NCBI GenBank assembly: GCA_021778785.1
Contig: JAJYBX010000002.1
Coordinates: 1-21,287 of the forward strand
DNA: 21,287 nt
DNA from: Acidobacteriota bacterium
GTDB taxonomy: Bacteria > Acidobacteriota > Holophagae > Holophagales > Holophagaceae
Direction: 5' to 3'
Positions 1 through 5,784 of this stretch are shown here, piece by piece. Positions within the stretch are counted from its first letter, which is position 1. The number at the start of each line of letters is the position of its first letter. Position numbers and translations under genes: made by a program. The notes under the pieces are model-generated. The model worked only from the letters and a program-made list of their open reading frames with translations. It was not told where the DNA came from and searched no databases.

Positions 1-46
1 CGGCGGCGCCGGTGGGACCATCACGCTAGAGCTACAAGGGAGGTGA
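1..46 (+). CDS. 3' end of the beta-rich 138-aa protein (partial)
   Basis: This is the C-terminal tail (ending GGTITLELQGR) of the gene fully present at 20760-21176. It is visible here only because the window wraps around. The stop codon TGA is at 44-46, and the GGGAGGTGA that contains it also serves as the ribosome binding site of the fibre gene. Confidence 0.85.
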   Translation, partial: GGAGGTITLELQGR

Positions 47-157
47 GCCGGTGGGCTACCTCCTTTTTACGAACGAAGTCACGAGCGTAAACGGACAAGT
101 CGGCGCCGTGGTGCTTGGCGTGTCGAACATCTCCGGCGCCGCGCCCCTGGCCTCCCC
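1..157. repeat. Terminal redundancy, left copy
   Basis: These bases recur at 21131-21287 with only two mismatches (A127 against G21257, T132 against C21262). The copy holds the last 46 bases of the gene that ends at 21176 and the first 107 bases of the fibre gene. The simplest reading is a circular molecule of 21130 bp that was cut with a short overlap. Confidence 0.9.
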
Positions 158-932
158 GGCCTTCACCGGAATCCCGATAGCTCCCACGCCACCCACGGCG
201 GACAATAGCACCACCCTGGCCACGACAGCCCATGTCCAAGCCAAGATCGCCGCCAATGCCCCCGCCCTGGCCCCCGTGCAGAGCGTGGCCGGTAGAACCG
301 GAGCCGTGACCTTGGCCGTGACAGATGTGAGCGGGGCCCAGGCCGCGCTAGGGTTTACACCGATAAATAAAACCGGGGATACTGGTATTGGCAATCTATC
401 TATGGCGGCATTAACAGCTACCGCAGGAACATTCTCTGGAGCATTATCAGCTACAACAGGAACATTCTCTGGAGCATTATCAGCTACAACAGGAACATTT
501 AGCTCAACTGTTACCGCACCTATGTTCCAGGCAACTCAATGGACCTCTGGCTTTGTTGCCCAAAACACTAATGGTAATTATGCTATTAGGCTTCAAGCAG
601 ACTCTACTAATACCTCCACAGTTTTACAGTGGACAAATAATGCTAATACAGTTGGATGGGGAATACTTACCTTAACAAATGGTAATGCTGCTTTTAGCAC
701 TTCTGTATCCACACGGGCATTATCCGCTACCACAGGAACATTCTCAGCCCCCGTTTCTCCCGGCTCCTACACTGTCGCCACGCTCCCAGCAGGCACGGCG
801 GGAATGATGGCCTATGCCAGCAATGGCCGGAAGGCGGGTGAAGGCGCGGGGGCTGGTACGGGCGTCCTGGCCCTGTACACGAATTCCGCCTGGCGCGATC
901 CCAGCCAGGCTTATGCCGTCGTGGTTGCCTAG
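51..932 (+). CDS. Receptor-binding / tail-fibre-like protein
   Basis: This 293-residue protein begins with GTG at 51 behind a strong GGGAGGTGA site. Two copies of the phage-fibre motif VNGxxGAVxL occur near residues 13-24 and 78-92. Between them is the common fibre segment SPAFTGIPIAPTP...DNSTTLATTAHVQ (residues 35-63). The middle (about residues 100-235) is AT-richer and carries 11-residue repeats of the type ALSATTGTFSG, which fit a beta-structured shaft. The C-terminal 55 residues return to GC-rich sequence and end in a Trp-containing cap. Fibre proteins of this type bind host surface receptors. I see no intramolecular chaperone or enzymatic domain. The AT-rich core looks acquired from a lower-GC source. 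The start is shared with the partial copy at 21181. Confidence 0.8.
   Translation: MGYLLFTNEVTSVNGQVGAVVLGVSNISGAAPLASPAFTGIPIAPTPPTADNSTTLATTAHVQAKIAANAPALAPVQSVAGRTGAVTLAVTDVSGAQAALGFTPINKTGDTGIGNLSMAALTATAGTFSGALSATTGTFSGALSATTGTFSSTVTAPMFQATQWTSGFVAQNTNGNYAIRLQADSTNTSTVLQWTNNANTVGWGILTLTNGNAAFSTSVSTRALSATTGTFSAPVSPGSYTVATLPAGTAGMMAYASNGRKAGEGAGAGTGVLALYTNSAWRDPSQAYAVVVA
407..503 (+). repeat. 33-bp in-frame tandem repeats in the fibre gene
   Basis: Three consecutive units (407-437, 438-470, 471-503) encode ALTATAGTFSG, ALSATTGTFSG and ALSATTGTFSS. Units two and three are nearly identical in DNA, which points to recent duplication. A fourth, more diverged unit lies at about 716-747. The array sits in the AT-rich part of the gene. 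Confidence 0.85.
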
Positions 933-941
933 GAGGCCCTC

Positions 942-1451
942 ATGCAGATCAAGACTTTCCCCCATGAGTTCCTGGCCCGTTGGGGCCGGGATGGCAAGCT
1001 CCAGGGCTACCATGTGATTACCGTGGCCATCGCCTGCGATGACACCACCGGCCTTCCGATCAAAAAAGATCCCACCAACCCCGAAAGCGAAAACTGGCTG
1101 GAGTCCTTCTCGCAGGCCCAGACGATCACGGCGGCGGGGCTGACGCTGGATGAGGTGCTTTCCCAGGTGCAGGCCGCTGCGCTGGCCCAGGTGGACAGCC
1201 TCACCACCGAATTGACGGCGGCCCAGGGACGGGCCACCACGGCCCAGGCCCAGGCCGCCACGCTCCAGGCCCAGGTGGATGCCCTCACTACTGAACTGAC
1301 CGCGGCCCAGGGCCAGGTATCCATGCTCCAGGCGCAGGCGGTGACGTTGCAAGCGCAGGGGAGCACCCCGCCCGATCCGACCTCCACCACGGCGGCGCCG
1401 GCCACCTCCACCGGGAGCTGGTGGCAGCGGTTCCTTGGTCTGAAGGTGTAG
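942..1451 (+). CDS. Coiled-coil protein downstream of the fibre
   Basis: The product is 169 residues, starting at ATG 942 behind AGGAGG, 9 bases after the fibre stop. The first 60 residues (HEFLARWGRDGKLQGYHV...) form a compact unrecognised domain. Residues 75-140 are a Gln/Ala/Leu-rich heptad region with a duplicated segment of the type VDxLTTELTAAQG. A Pro/Thr linker follows, and the protein ends in GSWWQRFLGLKV. The position directly after the fibre suggests a fibre partner or attachment protein, but no family is recognised, so the role is inferred from neighbourhood only. Confidence 0.75.
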   Translation: MQIKTFPHEFLARWGRDGKLQGYHVITVAIACDDTTGLPIKKDPTNPESENWLESFSQAQTITAAGLTLDEVLSQVQAAALAQVDSLTTELTAAQGRATTAQAQAATLQAQVDALTTELTAAQGQVSMLQAQAVTLQAQGSTPPDPTSTTAAPATSTGSWWQRFLGLKV

Positions 1452-1453
1452 CC

Positions 1454-1654
1454 GTGGACCTCAAGACCCTTCTCGACCCCTCCACCAACGCCGGCACGGC
1501 CCGTTGGGCCGCCCTGGCGGTGGCCCTCTATGATGCCGCGCGGCATGGCATGAACCTCTACAACGGCGCGGTGTTGCTCACCCTGGCGGGCGTGGAGATC
1601 GCCGCGCGGATCTTCGGGCAGGGGGCCACGGCCCCGCCTCCGGGGGGCGCATGA
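1454..1654 (+). CDS. Small hydrophobic protein, holin-cassette position
   Basis: The product is 66 residues. GTG at 1454 is chosen as start because it falls 3 bases after the preceding stop, whereas the in-frame upstream ATG lies inside the previous gene. The region AALAVALYDAARHG followed by GAVLLTLAGVEIAARIF could form one or two weak membrane helices, and the tail is Pro/Gly-rich. It overlaps the next gene by ATGA. I do not recognise a family. Context suggests membrane or lysis function, with low certainty. Confidence 0.65.
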   Translation: MDLKTLLDPSTNAGTARWAALAVALYDAARHGMNLYNGAVLLTLAGVEIAARIFGQGATAPPPGGA

Positions 1655-1986
1655 GCCCTGGGGATATTCGTTCCATCAACTGGCTTGAAGTGGTGGCGTG
1701 GTGCGGCCTGACGCTGCTCCTGCTGAGCCTCTTGGGCGTGGCCATGCGGAACGTCTGGGAGGACAAGATTCGCCGCATTGAAGCCCTGGAGGCCTGGCGC
1801 GTCCAGCATGAGGCCCAGGAAATAGACCAGCGGCTGCTTTCCCGTGACATTCAGCACGAGATGAAAAGCCATACGGAAATCCTCAAGCGCATGGAGAAGC
1901 AGATTCATGACGTTGCCGCCCTCGTGGGCAATCGGCGCCATGAGGACCGCTGGCCCGATCCGGCCCGCGACTTGGATCCACTATGA
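1651..1986 (+). CDS. Single-TM protein with cytoplasmic coiled coil
   Basis: The product is 111 residues. A clear membrane helix (about residues 11-32, WLEVVAWCGLTLLLLSLLGV) is followed by a long charged amphipathic helix (about 36-95) and an Asp/Pro-rich tail. A TM plus coiled coil of this size occurs in phage lysis accessory proteins and in membrane-anchored virion proteins. The gene overlaps both neighbours by four bases, so it is part of a translationally coupled cassette. No enzymatic motif is visible. Confidence 0.7.
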   Translation: MSPGDIRSINWLEVVAWCGLTLLLLSLLGVAMRNVWEDKIRRIEALEAWRVQHEAQEIDQRLLSRDIQHEMKSHTEILKRMEKQIHDVAALVGNRRHEDRWPDPARDLDPL

Positions 1987-2189
1987 CGATCCTGCTTTGG
2001 GCCCTCCCGGTGATCTTCCTGGCCCTCGTGGCCGTGGTGGTCGGCATGACCCGGCGAATGGAAAGCCGTGAGATCGGAGACGGGGGGATCGGCGCCGGCC
2101 TGGTGCTCCTGACCCTGGAGGGCCTGGCCCTGCTCGTGCTCATGTCCTGGCTGGCCGTGCTGCTGCTTTTCCTCTGTGTGCATCCATGA
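1983..2189 (+). CDS. Holin-like protein with two hydrophobic segments
   Basis: The product is 68 residues and almost entirely hydrophobic. Helix one spans about residues 3-22. A short charged turn follows (RRMESREIGDGG), then a hydrophobic stretch at about 36-66 long enough for one or two helices. Size and topology fit class II holins, small proteins that permeabilise the inner membrane at lysis. Position among small membrane genes supports this, but holins share no sequence motif and the call is by topology. Confidence 0.6.
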   Translation: MTILLWALPVIFLALVAVVVGMTRRMESREIGDGGIGAGLVLLTLEGLALLVLMSWLAVLLLFLCVHP

Positions 2190-2758
2190 GCCTGCGGGCG
2201 TGGTCCCTGGCCCTCCTGGCGGCCCTGGGAGGGGGCTTCGTGGCGGGCCGGTGGTCCATCCCCAGGGGGAAGCCCATCCCGCTCGTGGTAGGGCCCTCCA
2301 GGGCGCTCCCTGAGCATGACTTGAGCCCCGCGGGCCAGGTGCGAACGGTCATCGTGACGCGCGTAGTGCCGGGCAAGCCCGCCGCGCCGCCCGCGGCCGT
2401 GCCGCCCGAGCTGGGCCAGCAGCTCCAGACCACAGACACCACCCTAGCCGCGGGCGTCCTGCATGATGCCCTCTTCGGTCAGGTGGACGCCGGGCGCCTG
2501 GTGCTCAGGAATGTGCAATGGCTGGACACCCCGACCGGCCCCGGCACCCTGGGAGACACCCGGACCACCTCCGCCCCCGTGAGCCTGCTCCTACCCGCCC
2601 CGCCCGCGCCCCCCCGCTGGGGCGCCGTGGCCCTCCTGGGCCTCCAGGATGGCCGCCGGGTGTATGGGGGCGAGATCGAGTACTGGAGGGGCCCCGTGGG
2701 CCTCCAGGCGGGCGCCGTGGGCAATGTGATCTTCGCCGGCGCGGGCGTTCGCTGGTAG
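2186..2758 (+). CDS. Membrane-anchored protein, possibly spanin-like
   Basis: The product is 190 residues. An N-terminal signal-anchor (about residues 5-21) is followed by a Pro-rich exported region. The C-terminal half alternates in a beta pattern with Gly/Tyr/Trp motifs (RRVYGGEIEYWRGPVGLQ...AGVRW). This pattern of N-terminal anchor plus beta-rich end is seen in some phage lysis-cassette proteins placed after holins. No lipobox Cys is visible, so a lipoprotein spanin is not supported. It is the last gene before the hairpin at 2790. Confidence 0.6.
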   Translation: MSLRAWSLALLAALGGGFVAGRWSIPRGKPIPLVVGPSRALPEHDLSPAGQVRTVIVTRVVPGKPAAPPAAVPPELGQQLQTTDTTLAAGVLHDALFGQVDAGRLVLRNVQWLDTPTGPGTLGDTRTTSAPVSLLLPAPPAPPRWGAVALLGLQDGRRVYGGEIEYWRGPVGLQAGAVGNVIFAGAGVRW

Positions 2759-2789
2759 AGGATGCCATGGTGGTATAAGGCTTGCACGG

Positions 2790-2824
2790 ATGAACGACTG
2801 AGACTCGTTCATGACGCCTTTTTT
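2790..2824 (+). terminator. Hairpin plus T-tract between lysis cassette and integrase
   Basis: A perfect 8-bp inverted repeat (2790-2797 with 2805-2812, loop of 7) is followed after six bases by six T residues (2819-2824). It could end the rightward late transcript. It also covers the first in-frame ATG (2811) of the integrase frame. A TATAAG box lies just upstream at 2774-2779, so an operator or leader hairpin is an alternative reading. Confidence 0.45.
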
Positions 2825-2915
2825 CCATCCGCCCATTGCCCCCCTTCAGATCCGGCCTCATCCTTCCATTCCGCGCAACGCTGAGGCCCTGAAGACGGGG
2901 CCAGCGAGGCGCCCC

Positions 2916-3818
2916 ATGCGAGGCCCTGCCCTGCCGCTTGAGATGGCCGCCACGGCCTACCTGGACGCCTGCAAGGTGCGTGGGAATGTCCCGGCTTGGC
3001 ACTACCAGCAGGGCGTCATCCTCCAGGATTTCATCCAGCATCTTGAGCGGGCGGGCGTGAACCAGCTCGCGCAGGCGGAAGGGCACCACCTCTTCAGCTT
3101 CCTGGCGGCCTGCCAGGTCAAGGGGAACGGCCCGCAGACCCTCCACCGGAAAGGGACCATCGTGCGGGCCTGGGCCCGCTGGGCCGAACGGGCGGGCCTC
3201 ATCAAGGCCGGCACCCTCGCCCGCGTGGACCTCAAGGCCCCGCCCCCGCCGCCGATGGATCTGGATCCCTTCCGGGACATCCTCGCCCTGGTGCTGAGAT
3301 GCTGGAAGCTGGATCACCGGGAGGCCTTCCTGATGCTGATCTCCAGCGGCCTTCGGCGCGGGGAGCTGCTGGCCCTCCGCTGGCAGGATTGCGACCTCGC
3401 CACGGGCATCCTGCACGTGCGGCCCCAACGAACCGGCTGGACCCCCAAGAGCAAGCGCCCCCGCGCTGTCGGAATCCCGCCCTGGGCTGTCGAGATTCTG
3501 GCGCGCCGCAAGACCGCCGGCGGCGCCGGGCCCTTCCTGGATGCCGAAGGAAAGCCGATCATGGACCCCTCCACCCTCAGCCATGCCTGGGCCCGCCTGG
3601 CGCGCCGCAACGCCTGCCCACACCTGCGCCTCCACGACCTCCGCCACGCCCATGCAACGGAAGCCCTGGACCGCGGGGCCACGATCCGCGAAGTGCAGGA
3701 GCAGCTGGGACACCAGCGCGTGACCACGACCGAACGCTACACGCACCCCGGCCGCGCCAGCGCCGCGCGCGTGGGGGGCCTCTTCGCGGATGCGCTCCCC
3801 GCCGAAGACGCCGGATAG
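2916..3818 (+). CDS. int: Tyrosine recombinase (phage integrase)
   Basis: This is a site-specific integrase of the XerC/D-like family, 300 residues from ATG 2916. That start is preferred because it has a GAGG site and matches where the SAM-like core-binding domain begins (LPLEMAATAYLDACK). The frame stays open to ATG 2811, but that segment is poor in coding bias and overlaps a hairpin. Catalytic residues are all visible, numbered from 2811: Arg182 in SGLRRGELLAL, Lys213/215, His275 and Arg278 in HDLRH, His301 in LGH and Tyr310 in ERYTH. It should catalyse integration and excision of the circular genome. The tRNA-derived attP lies 260 bp downstream, and an excisionase-like gene is at 8567. Confidence 0.93.
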   Translation: MRGPALPLEMAATAYLDACKVRGNVPAWHYQQGVILQDFIQHLERAGVNQLAQAEGHHLFSFLAACQVKGNGPQTLHRKGTIVRAWARWAERAGLIKAGTLARVDLKAPPPPPMDLDPFRDILALVLRCWKLDHREAFLMLISSGLRRGELLALRWQDCDLATGILHVRPQRTGWTPKSKRPRAVGIPPWAVEILARRKTAGGAGPFLDAEGKPIMDPSTLSHAWARLARRNACPHLRLHDLRHAHATEALDRGATIREVQEQLGHQRVTTTERYTHPGRASAARVGGLFADALPAEDAG

Positions 3819-3856
3819 CGCAAACCCGCGCCGGTATTGGGATTGAGAATAAAACA

Positions 3857-3877
3857 AGGGCCCCAGAATGGGGCCCT
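3857..3877 (-). terminator. Hairpin with T-rich flank on the - strand
   Basis: An 8-bp stem (A plus GGGCCCC pairing with GGGGCCC plus T) has a 5-base loop. On the - strand it is followed by TTGTTTTATT, so it has the form of an intrinsic terminator for leftward transcripts. It lacks a T-tract on the + strand. Confidence 0.5.
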
Positions 3878-3923
3878 CGGAGAACCAGGAAGGGAGTGCA
3901 GGAGAGCCCAGCATACACGAAAA

Positions 3924-3969
3924 CCCCCCGGGGGAGATCCCCGGGGGGCCCGAACGGGGGATTTTTTTT
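3924..3969 (+). terminator. Strong GC hairpin followed by T8
   Basis: A perfect 10-bp inverted repeat (3924-3933 with 3939-3948, loop GAGAT) is followed by a second GC segment and eight T residues (3962-3969). On the - strand the same stem is followed by TTTT. It probably ends the integrase transcript and may work in both directions. The 13 bases between main stem and T8 allow alternative pairings. Confidence 0.6.
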
Positions 3970-3982
3970 GAGAACACAGGAG
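3968..3982 (+). repeat. 15-bp direct repeat left of the att core (arm-site candidate)
   Basis: TTGAGAACACAGGAG here is identical to 4181-4195. A shorter relative, TTGAGAATA, is at 3843-3851. Direct repeats flanking a crossover core are the usual form of integrase arm-type sites. The copies sit about 97 bp left and 58 bp right of the core. Confidence 0.55.
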
Positions 3983-4078
3983 CCCCCGCCCGTTTGACCG
4001 TGCTCCAAAGCCCCTCCGAAAACTTTTTTTCGAGAAACTTTGAGGCCTGTTTTTTACCTGCTCCCCTTCGGTGGTTGT

Positions 4079-4123
4079 TGGTGGTCCCGGAGCGACTCGA
4101 ACGCCCGACCCTCAGATTCGTAG
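4079..4123 (-). other. attP: attP core: 3' half of a tRNA-Arg(ACG)
   Basis: Read on the - strand this is a tRNA from the anticodon loop (CTACGAA, anticodon ACG) to CCA. It has the 3' anticodon stem TCTGA and a 5-base variable loop. The T-arm is GGGCG, TTCGAGT, CGCTC, followed by the acceptor strand CGGGACC, discriminator A and CCA. The 5' half is missing: bases beyond 4123 do not pair with the anticodon or acceptor strands. A 3' tRNA half next to an integrase is the classical attP, which restores the host tRNA on integration. About 45 bp of identity is expected. Confidence 0.85.
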
Positions 4124-4180
4124 GCTTTGTGAAGCCCGGGGGCGCTTGCACCTCGGAAGCCTTCGGCGGTAGCCTCCCCA

Positions 4181-4195
4181 TTGAGAACACAGGAG
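4181..4195 (+). repeat. 15-bp direct repeat right of the att core (arm-site candidate)
   Basis: This is identical to 3968-3982 and in the same orientation. See that entry for the arm-site interpretation. Confidence 0.55.
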
Positions 4196-4456
4196 GCGAT
4201 CGTGCGAACGAATCGAACGGCCATGTAACGGGAGCGGCCCCGGTGAACCCTCTTTGGAGGTGGATCCCGGGGCCTTCCGCTTCGGGCGGGCGGTCTGCGG
4301 TTCCCGGTGAACCCGTTGCGCGGCCTTGGGCCCTGCAAACCGATCCCCCCGGACTCTGAATCAGGGCGGCCGGCGTGGTCCGGCGCCCCCTTCCCCATCC
4401 ACCCCAGCGCCAGAGGGCGCGGGGCTTCGCCCTGCCCGGCAGGGCTTGGAGATCGC

Positions 4457-4855
4457 ATGTCCTGGAGTGGTGTTTTTCTTCTCTTGATGGCCGTGGCGGC
4501 CCTGTTCAACCTGTTGGCCTGGGCCCGGCGGCGCCTGGGCCGCTTCCGGGCGGTGATGGTGACGCGGCCCCCAGCCCTGTCCACGGCCGCGCGCGGGGAG
4601 GCCCTGCGGCGGGATTGGGAAGCGGTCAACGCCCTGCGGCTGGCCCAGGAAGCGGATGCGGATGCGCGCGCCCGCGGCTGGCACCAGCCGGACCCGCCCT
4701 GTGAAGTGGAGCCGCCTTGCGAGGTGGAGCCGCCCGCGGCCGGGCCCGTGCCCGCGCCGGAGCCCGCGCCGGAGCCCGCGCCCCCGACCTCTGCGCCTCA
4801 CCCGTCCATGGTGGCGGTGGTTTCACCCGGGTTTCTGGCGCGGGGGTCACGCTGA
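4457..4855 (+). CDS. Single-TM protein with Pro/Glu/Ala-rich tail
   Basis: The product is 132 residues. ATG 4457 is chosen, behind TTGGAG, because it begins the hydrophobic helix (about residues 4-22, VFLLLMAVAALFNLLAW). The frame is open further upstream, but that part is attachment-region DNA. After a basic stop-transfer (RRRLGRFR) comes a helical charged segment. The tail carries a duplicated PPCEVE and PEPAPEPA runs. It is the first gene of the early operon and overlaps the next start by one base. No family is recognised. Confidence 0.7.
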   Translation: MSWSGVFLLLMAVAALFNLLAWARRRLGRFRAVMVTRPPALSTAARGEALRRDWEAVNALRLAQEADADARARGWHQPDPPCEVEPPCEVEPPAAGPVPAPEPAPEPAPPTSAPHPSMVAVVSPGFLARGSR

Positions 4856-5085
4856 TGGACGGCTGGATCAAGCTCCCCGGCGGAAACTATCTGAATTTGA
4901 ACCTGGTCGCCACGGTGGCCAAGCATGGCCTCGATGGCACCTTGATGGCCCTGACCAATGCGGGCGTGGCGATCCAGGTCCAGCCCCCCGACTCCCGCGC
5001 CCTGCGGGCCCTGCTGGATGACGTTGCGGCGCCCGTGGGCCTGCCCCCGGCGCCGGCGGTGGATCTGCTGGGAGGTGGGAATTGA
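4855..5085 (+). CDS. Small beta-rich protein of unknown function
   Basis: The product is 76 residues from ATG 4855, which overlaps the upstream TGA. The upstream in-frame ATGs lie inside the previous gene. The sequence WIKLPGGNYLNLNLVATVA...GTLMALTNAGVAIQV alternates like a small beta sheet, then a helix RALRALLDDVA. It resembles the many small single-domain accessory proteins of phages. No catalytic motif is seen. It ends four bases inside the next gene, whose ribosome site GGAGGTGGG lies in its last codons. Confidence 0.65.
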   Translation: MDGWIKLPGGNYLNLNLVATVAKHGLDGTLMALTNAGVAIQVQPPDSRALRALLDDVAAPVGLPPAPAVDLLGGGN

Positions 5086-5450
5086 GCCTCGTCAAAGAAG
5101 GTTCCCGCCCGGTGGTGTACGTCGCGGGCCCCTACTCTTCCCCGGATGCGGATGGCGTCCTGAAGAACATCACCGAAGCGATCTCCTTCGGAGAGCAGGT
5201 CCGGGCCCTAGGCTTCGTTCCCCTCGTTCCTCATGTGGCGATCCTGCCCACGGGTGACACAGAGGCGGAGTATGAGCAGGCCTTGGCGGAGTGCTTCGAG
5301 CTGCTGAGCCGCTGCGATGCGCTGATCCTGATGCCGACCTGGGAGCAGAGCCCCGGCGCCAAGCGGGAGCGGGCCTTTGCGGAGCGGTTCGGACTGCCTG
5401 TCTTCGAGACGCTGGGAGAGCTGGCGAGGGTGCGCGATGCGATTGCATAA
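5082..5450 (+). CDS. Nucleoside 2-deoxyribosyltransferase-like (DUF4406-type) protein
   Basis: The product is 122 residues, probably starting at TTG 5082 behind a strong GGAGGTGGG. The N-terminal VVYVAGPYSSPD, the central LGFVPLVPHVAILP and the later CDALILMPTWEQSPGAKRE are the conserved blocks of the deoxyribosyltransferase-like fold. In that fold the late Glu (here near AKRERA) is often catalytic or binds the nucleotide sugar. Phage members are thought to act in nucleotide salvage or modification, but many are uncharacterised. It ends four bases before the convergent - strand gene. Confidence 0.78.
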   Translation: MSLVKEGSRPVVYVAGPYSSPDADGVLKNITEAISFGEQVRALGFVPLVPHVAILPTGDTEAEYEQALAECFELLSRCDALILMPTWEQSPGAKRERAFAERFGLPVFETLGELARVRDAIA

Positions 5451-5454
5451 CCAA

Positions 5455-5718
5455 TCAGCCCTTGTCTGCGGATTCTCCATTGGGGGCTTGCATGCGCTTC
5501 ACGTATTCATCGAGACACCCCAGGCACACAAGGTCCGAATGGCCCTCCTTCGTGACCCGAATCAATTCCAAGCCTTCATCGAAAATCACACGCTCTCGAC
5601 CTGCTTTCCCGCAGAGGGCGCAATGGCCGTCCTGGACCGCAGGGAGTTCGGGACGGATCGCAGGCCGGTTCTTCGGAGTGTCTTTACCCGGTCTTTTTCT
5701 GTGGCGAGAAACGGCCAT
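5455..5718 (-). CDS. Zinc-ribbon protein, the only leftward gene
   Basis: The product is 87 residues, with ATG at 5718-5716. The N-terminus is basic (SRHRKRPGKDTPKNR) and is followed by CALC (Cys33, Cys36) and CLGC (Cys65, Cys68), a four-Cys zinc-binding pair. This pattern plus the basic arm suggests a nucleic-acid or protein binding role. It converges on the gene ending at 5450 and diverges from 5785, with an inverted repeat in between. A leftward gene alone in a rightward genome is the usual place of a repressor or switch protein. That role is inference. Overlapping + strand frames lack such motifs. Confidence 0.7.
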   Translation of the reverse strand: MAVSRHRKRPGKDTPKNRPAIRPELPAVQDGHCALCGKAGRERVIFDEGLELIRVTKEGHSDLVCLGCLDEYVKRMQAPNGESADKG

Positions 5719-5784
5719 GAACCCATCCAGGGTATAGCGGCGATTCTACCCCGCCCCTCCTGGGATGGGTGCCTAGAAGTGGAG
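5719..5784. promoter_or_regulatory. Divergent control region with inverted repeat
   Basis: A perfect 7-bp inverted repeat CCCATCC (5722-5728) / GGATGGG (5763-5769) brackets AT-richer DNA. That DNA holds leftward TATACC and TAGAAT boxes. It separates the leftward zinc-ribbon gene from the rightward gene at 5785. An operator for a regulator is likely, but no promoter is proven. Confidence 0.45.

Larger units (their letters stand above)
3819..4456. other. Non-coding attachment and control region
   Basis: About 640 bases lie between integrase and the next credible start (4457). Open frames across it lack starts with ribosome sites and are not believable. It holds two GC hairpins (3857-3877, 3924-3948), a T8 tract, the tRNA-derived core (4079-4123) and a flanking 15-bp direct repeat. 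It also holds a 12-bp direct repeat CCCGGTGAACCC (4239-4250, 4303-4314) and an inverted repeat GGCCCCGG/CCGGGGCC (4236-4243, 4267-4274). The right part is the likely promoter zone of the operon starting at 4457. Confidence 0.7.

Noticed and set aside
51..932. Diversity-generating retroelement targeting the fibre
   Set aside because: No reverse transcriptase or template repeat is visible, and the two observed differences (A/G and T/C) are not adenine-restricted.
4079..4123. A functional tRNA gene
   Set aside because: Only the 3' half from the anticodon loop is present. The D-arm and 5' acceptor strand are missing, so it is an attachment core.
2505..4190. Long - strand open frame of 561 codons over the integrase
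   Set aside because: It is antisense to a gene with all tyrosine-recombinase catalytic residues. Its sequence is low-complexity Gly/Arg/Ala typical of GC-rich shadow frames.
3868..4359. 163-codon + strand frame across the attachment region
   Set aside because: It translates hairpins, the T-tract and the tRNA fragment, and has no ribosome site or coding bias.
4307..4456. N-terminal extension of the 4457 gene
   Set aside because: The extra 50 residues are Pro/Gly-rich translation of repeat-bearing non-coding DNA. ATG 4457 has the ribosome site and starts at the TM helix.
5377..5784. Upstream extension of the 5785 gene on the + strand
   Set aside because: It would run antisense to the zinc-ribbon gene and across the divergent control region, with no ribosome site at its start.
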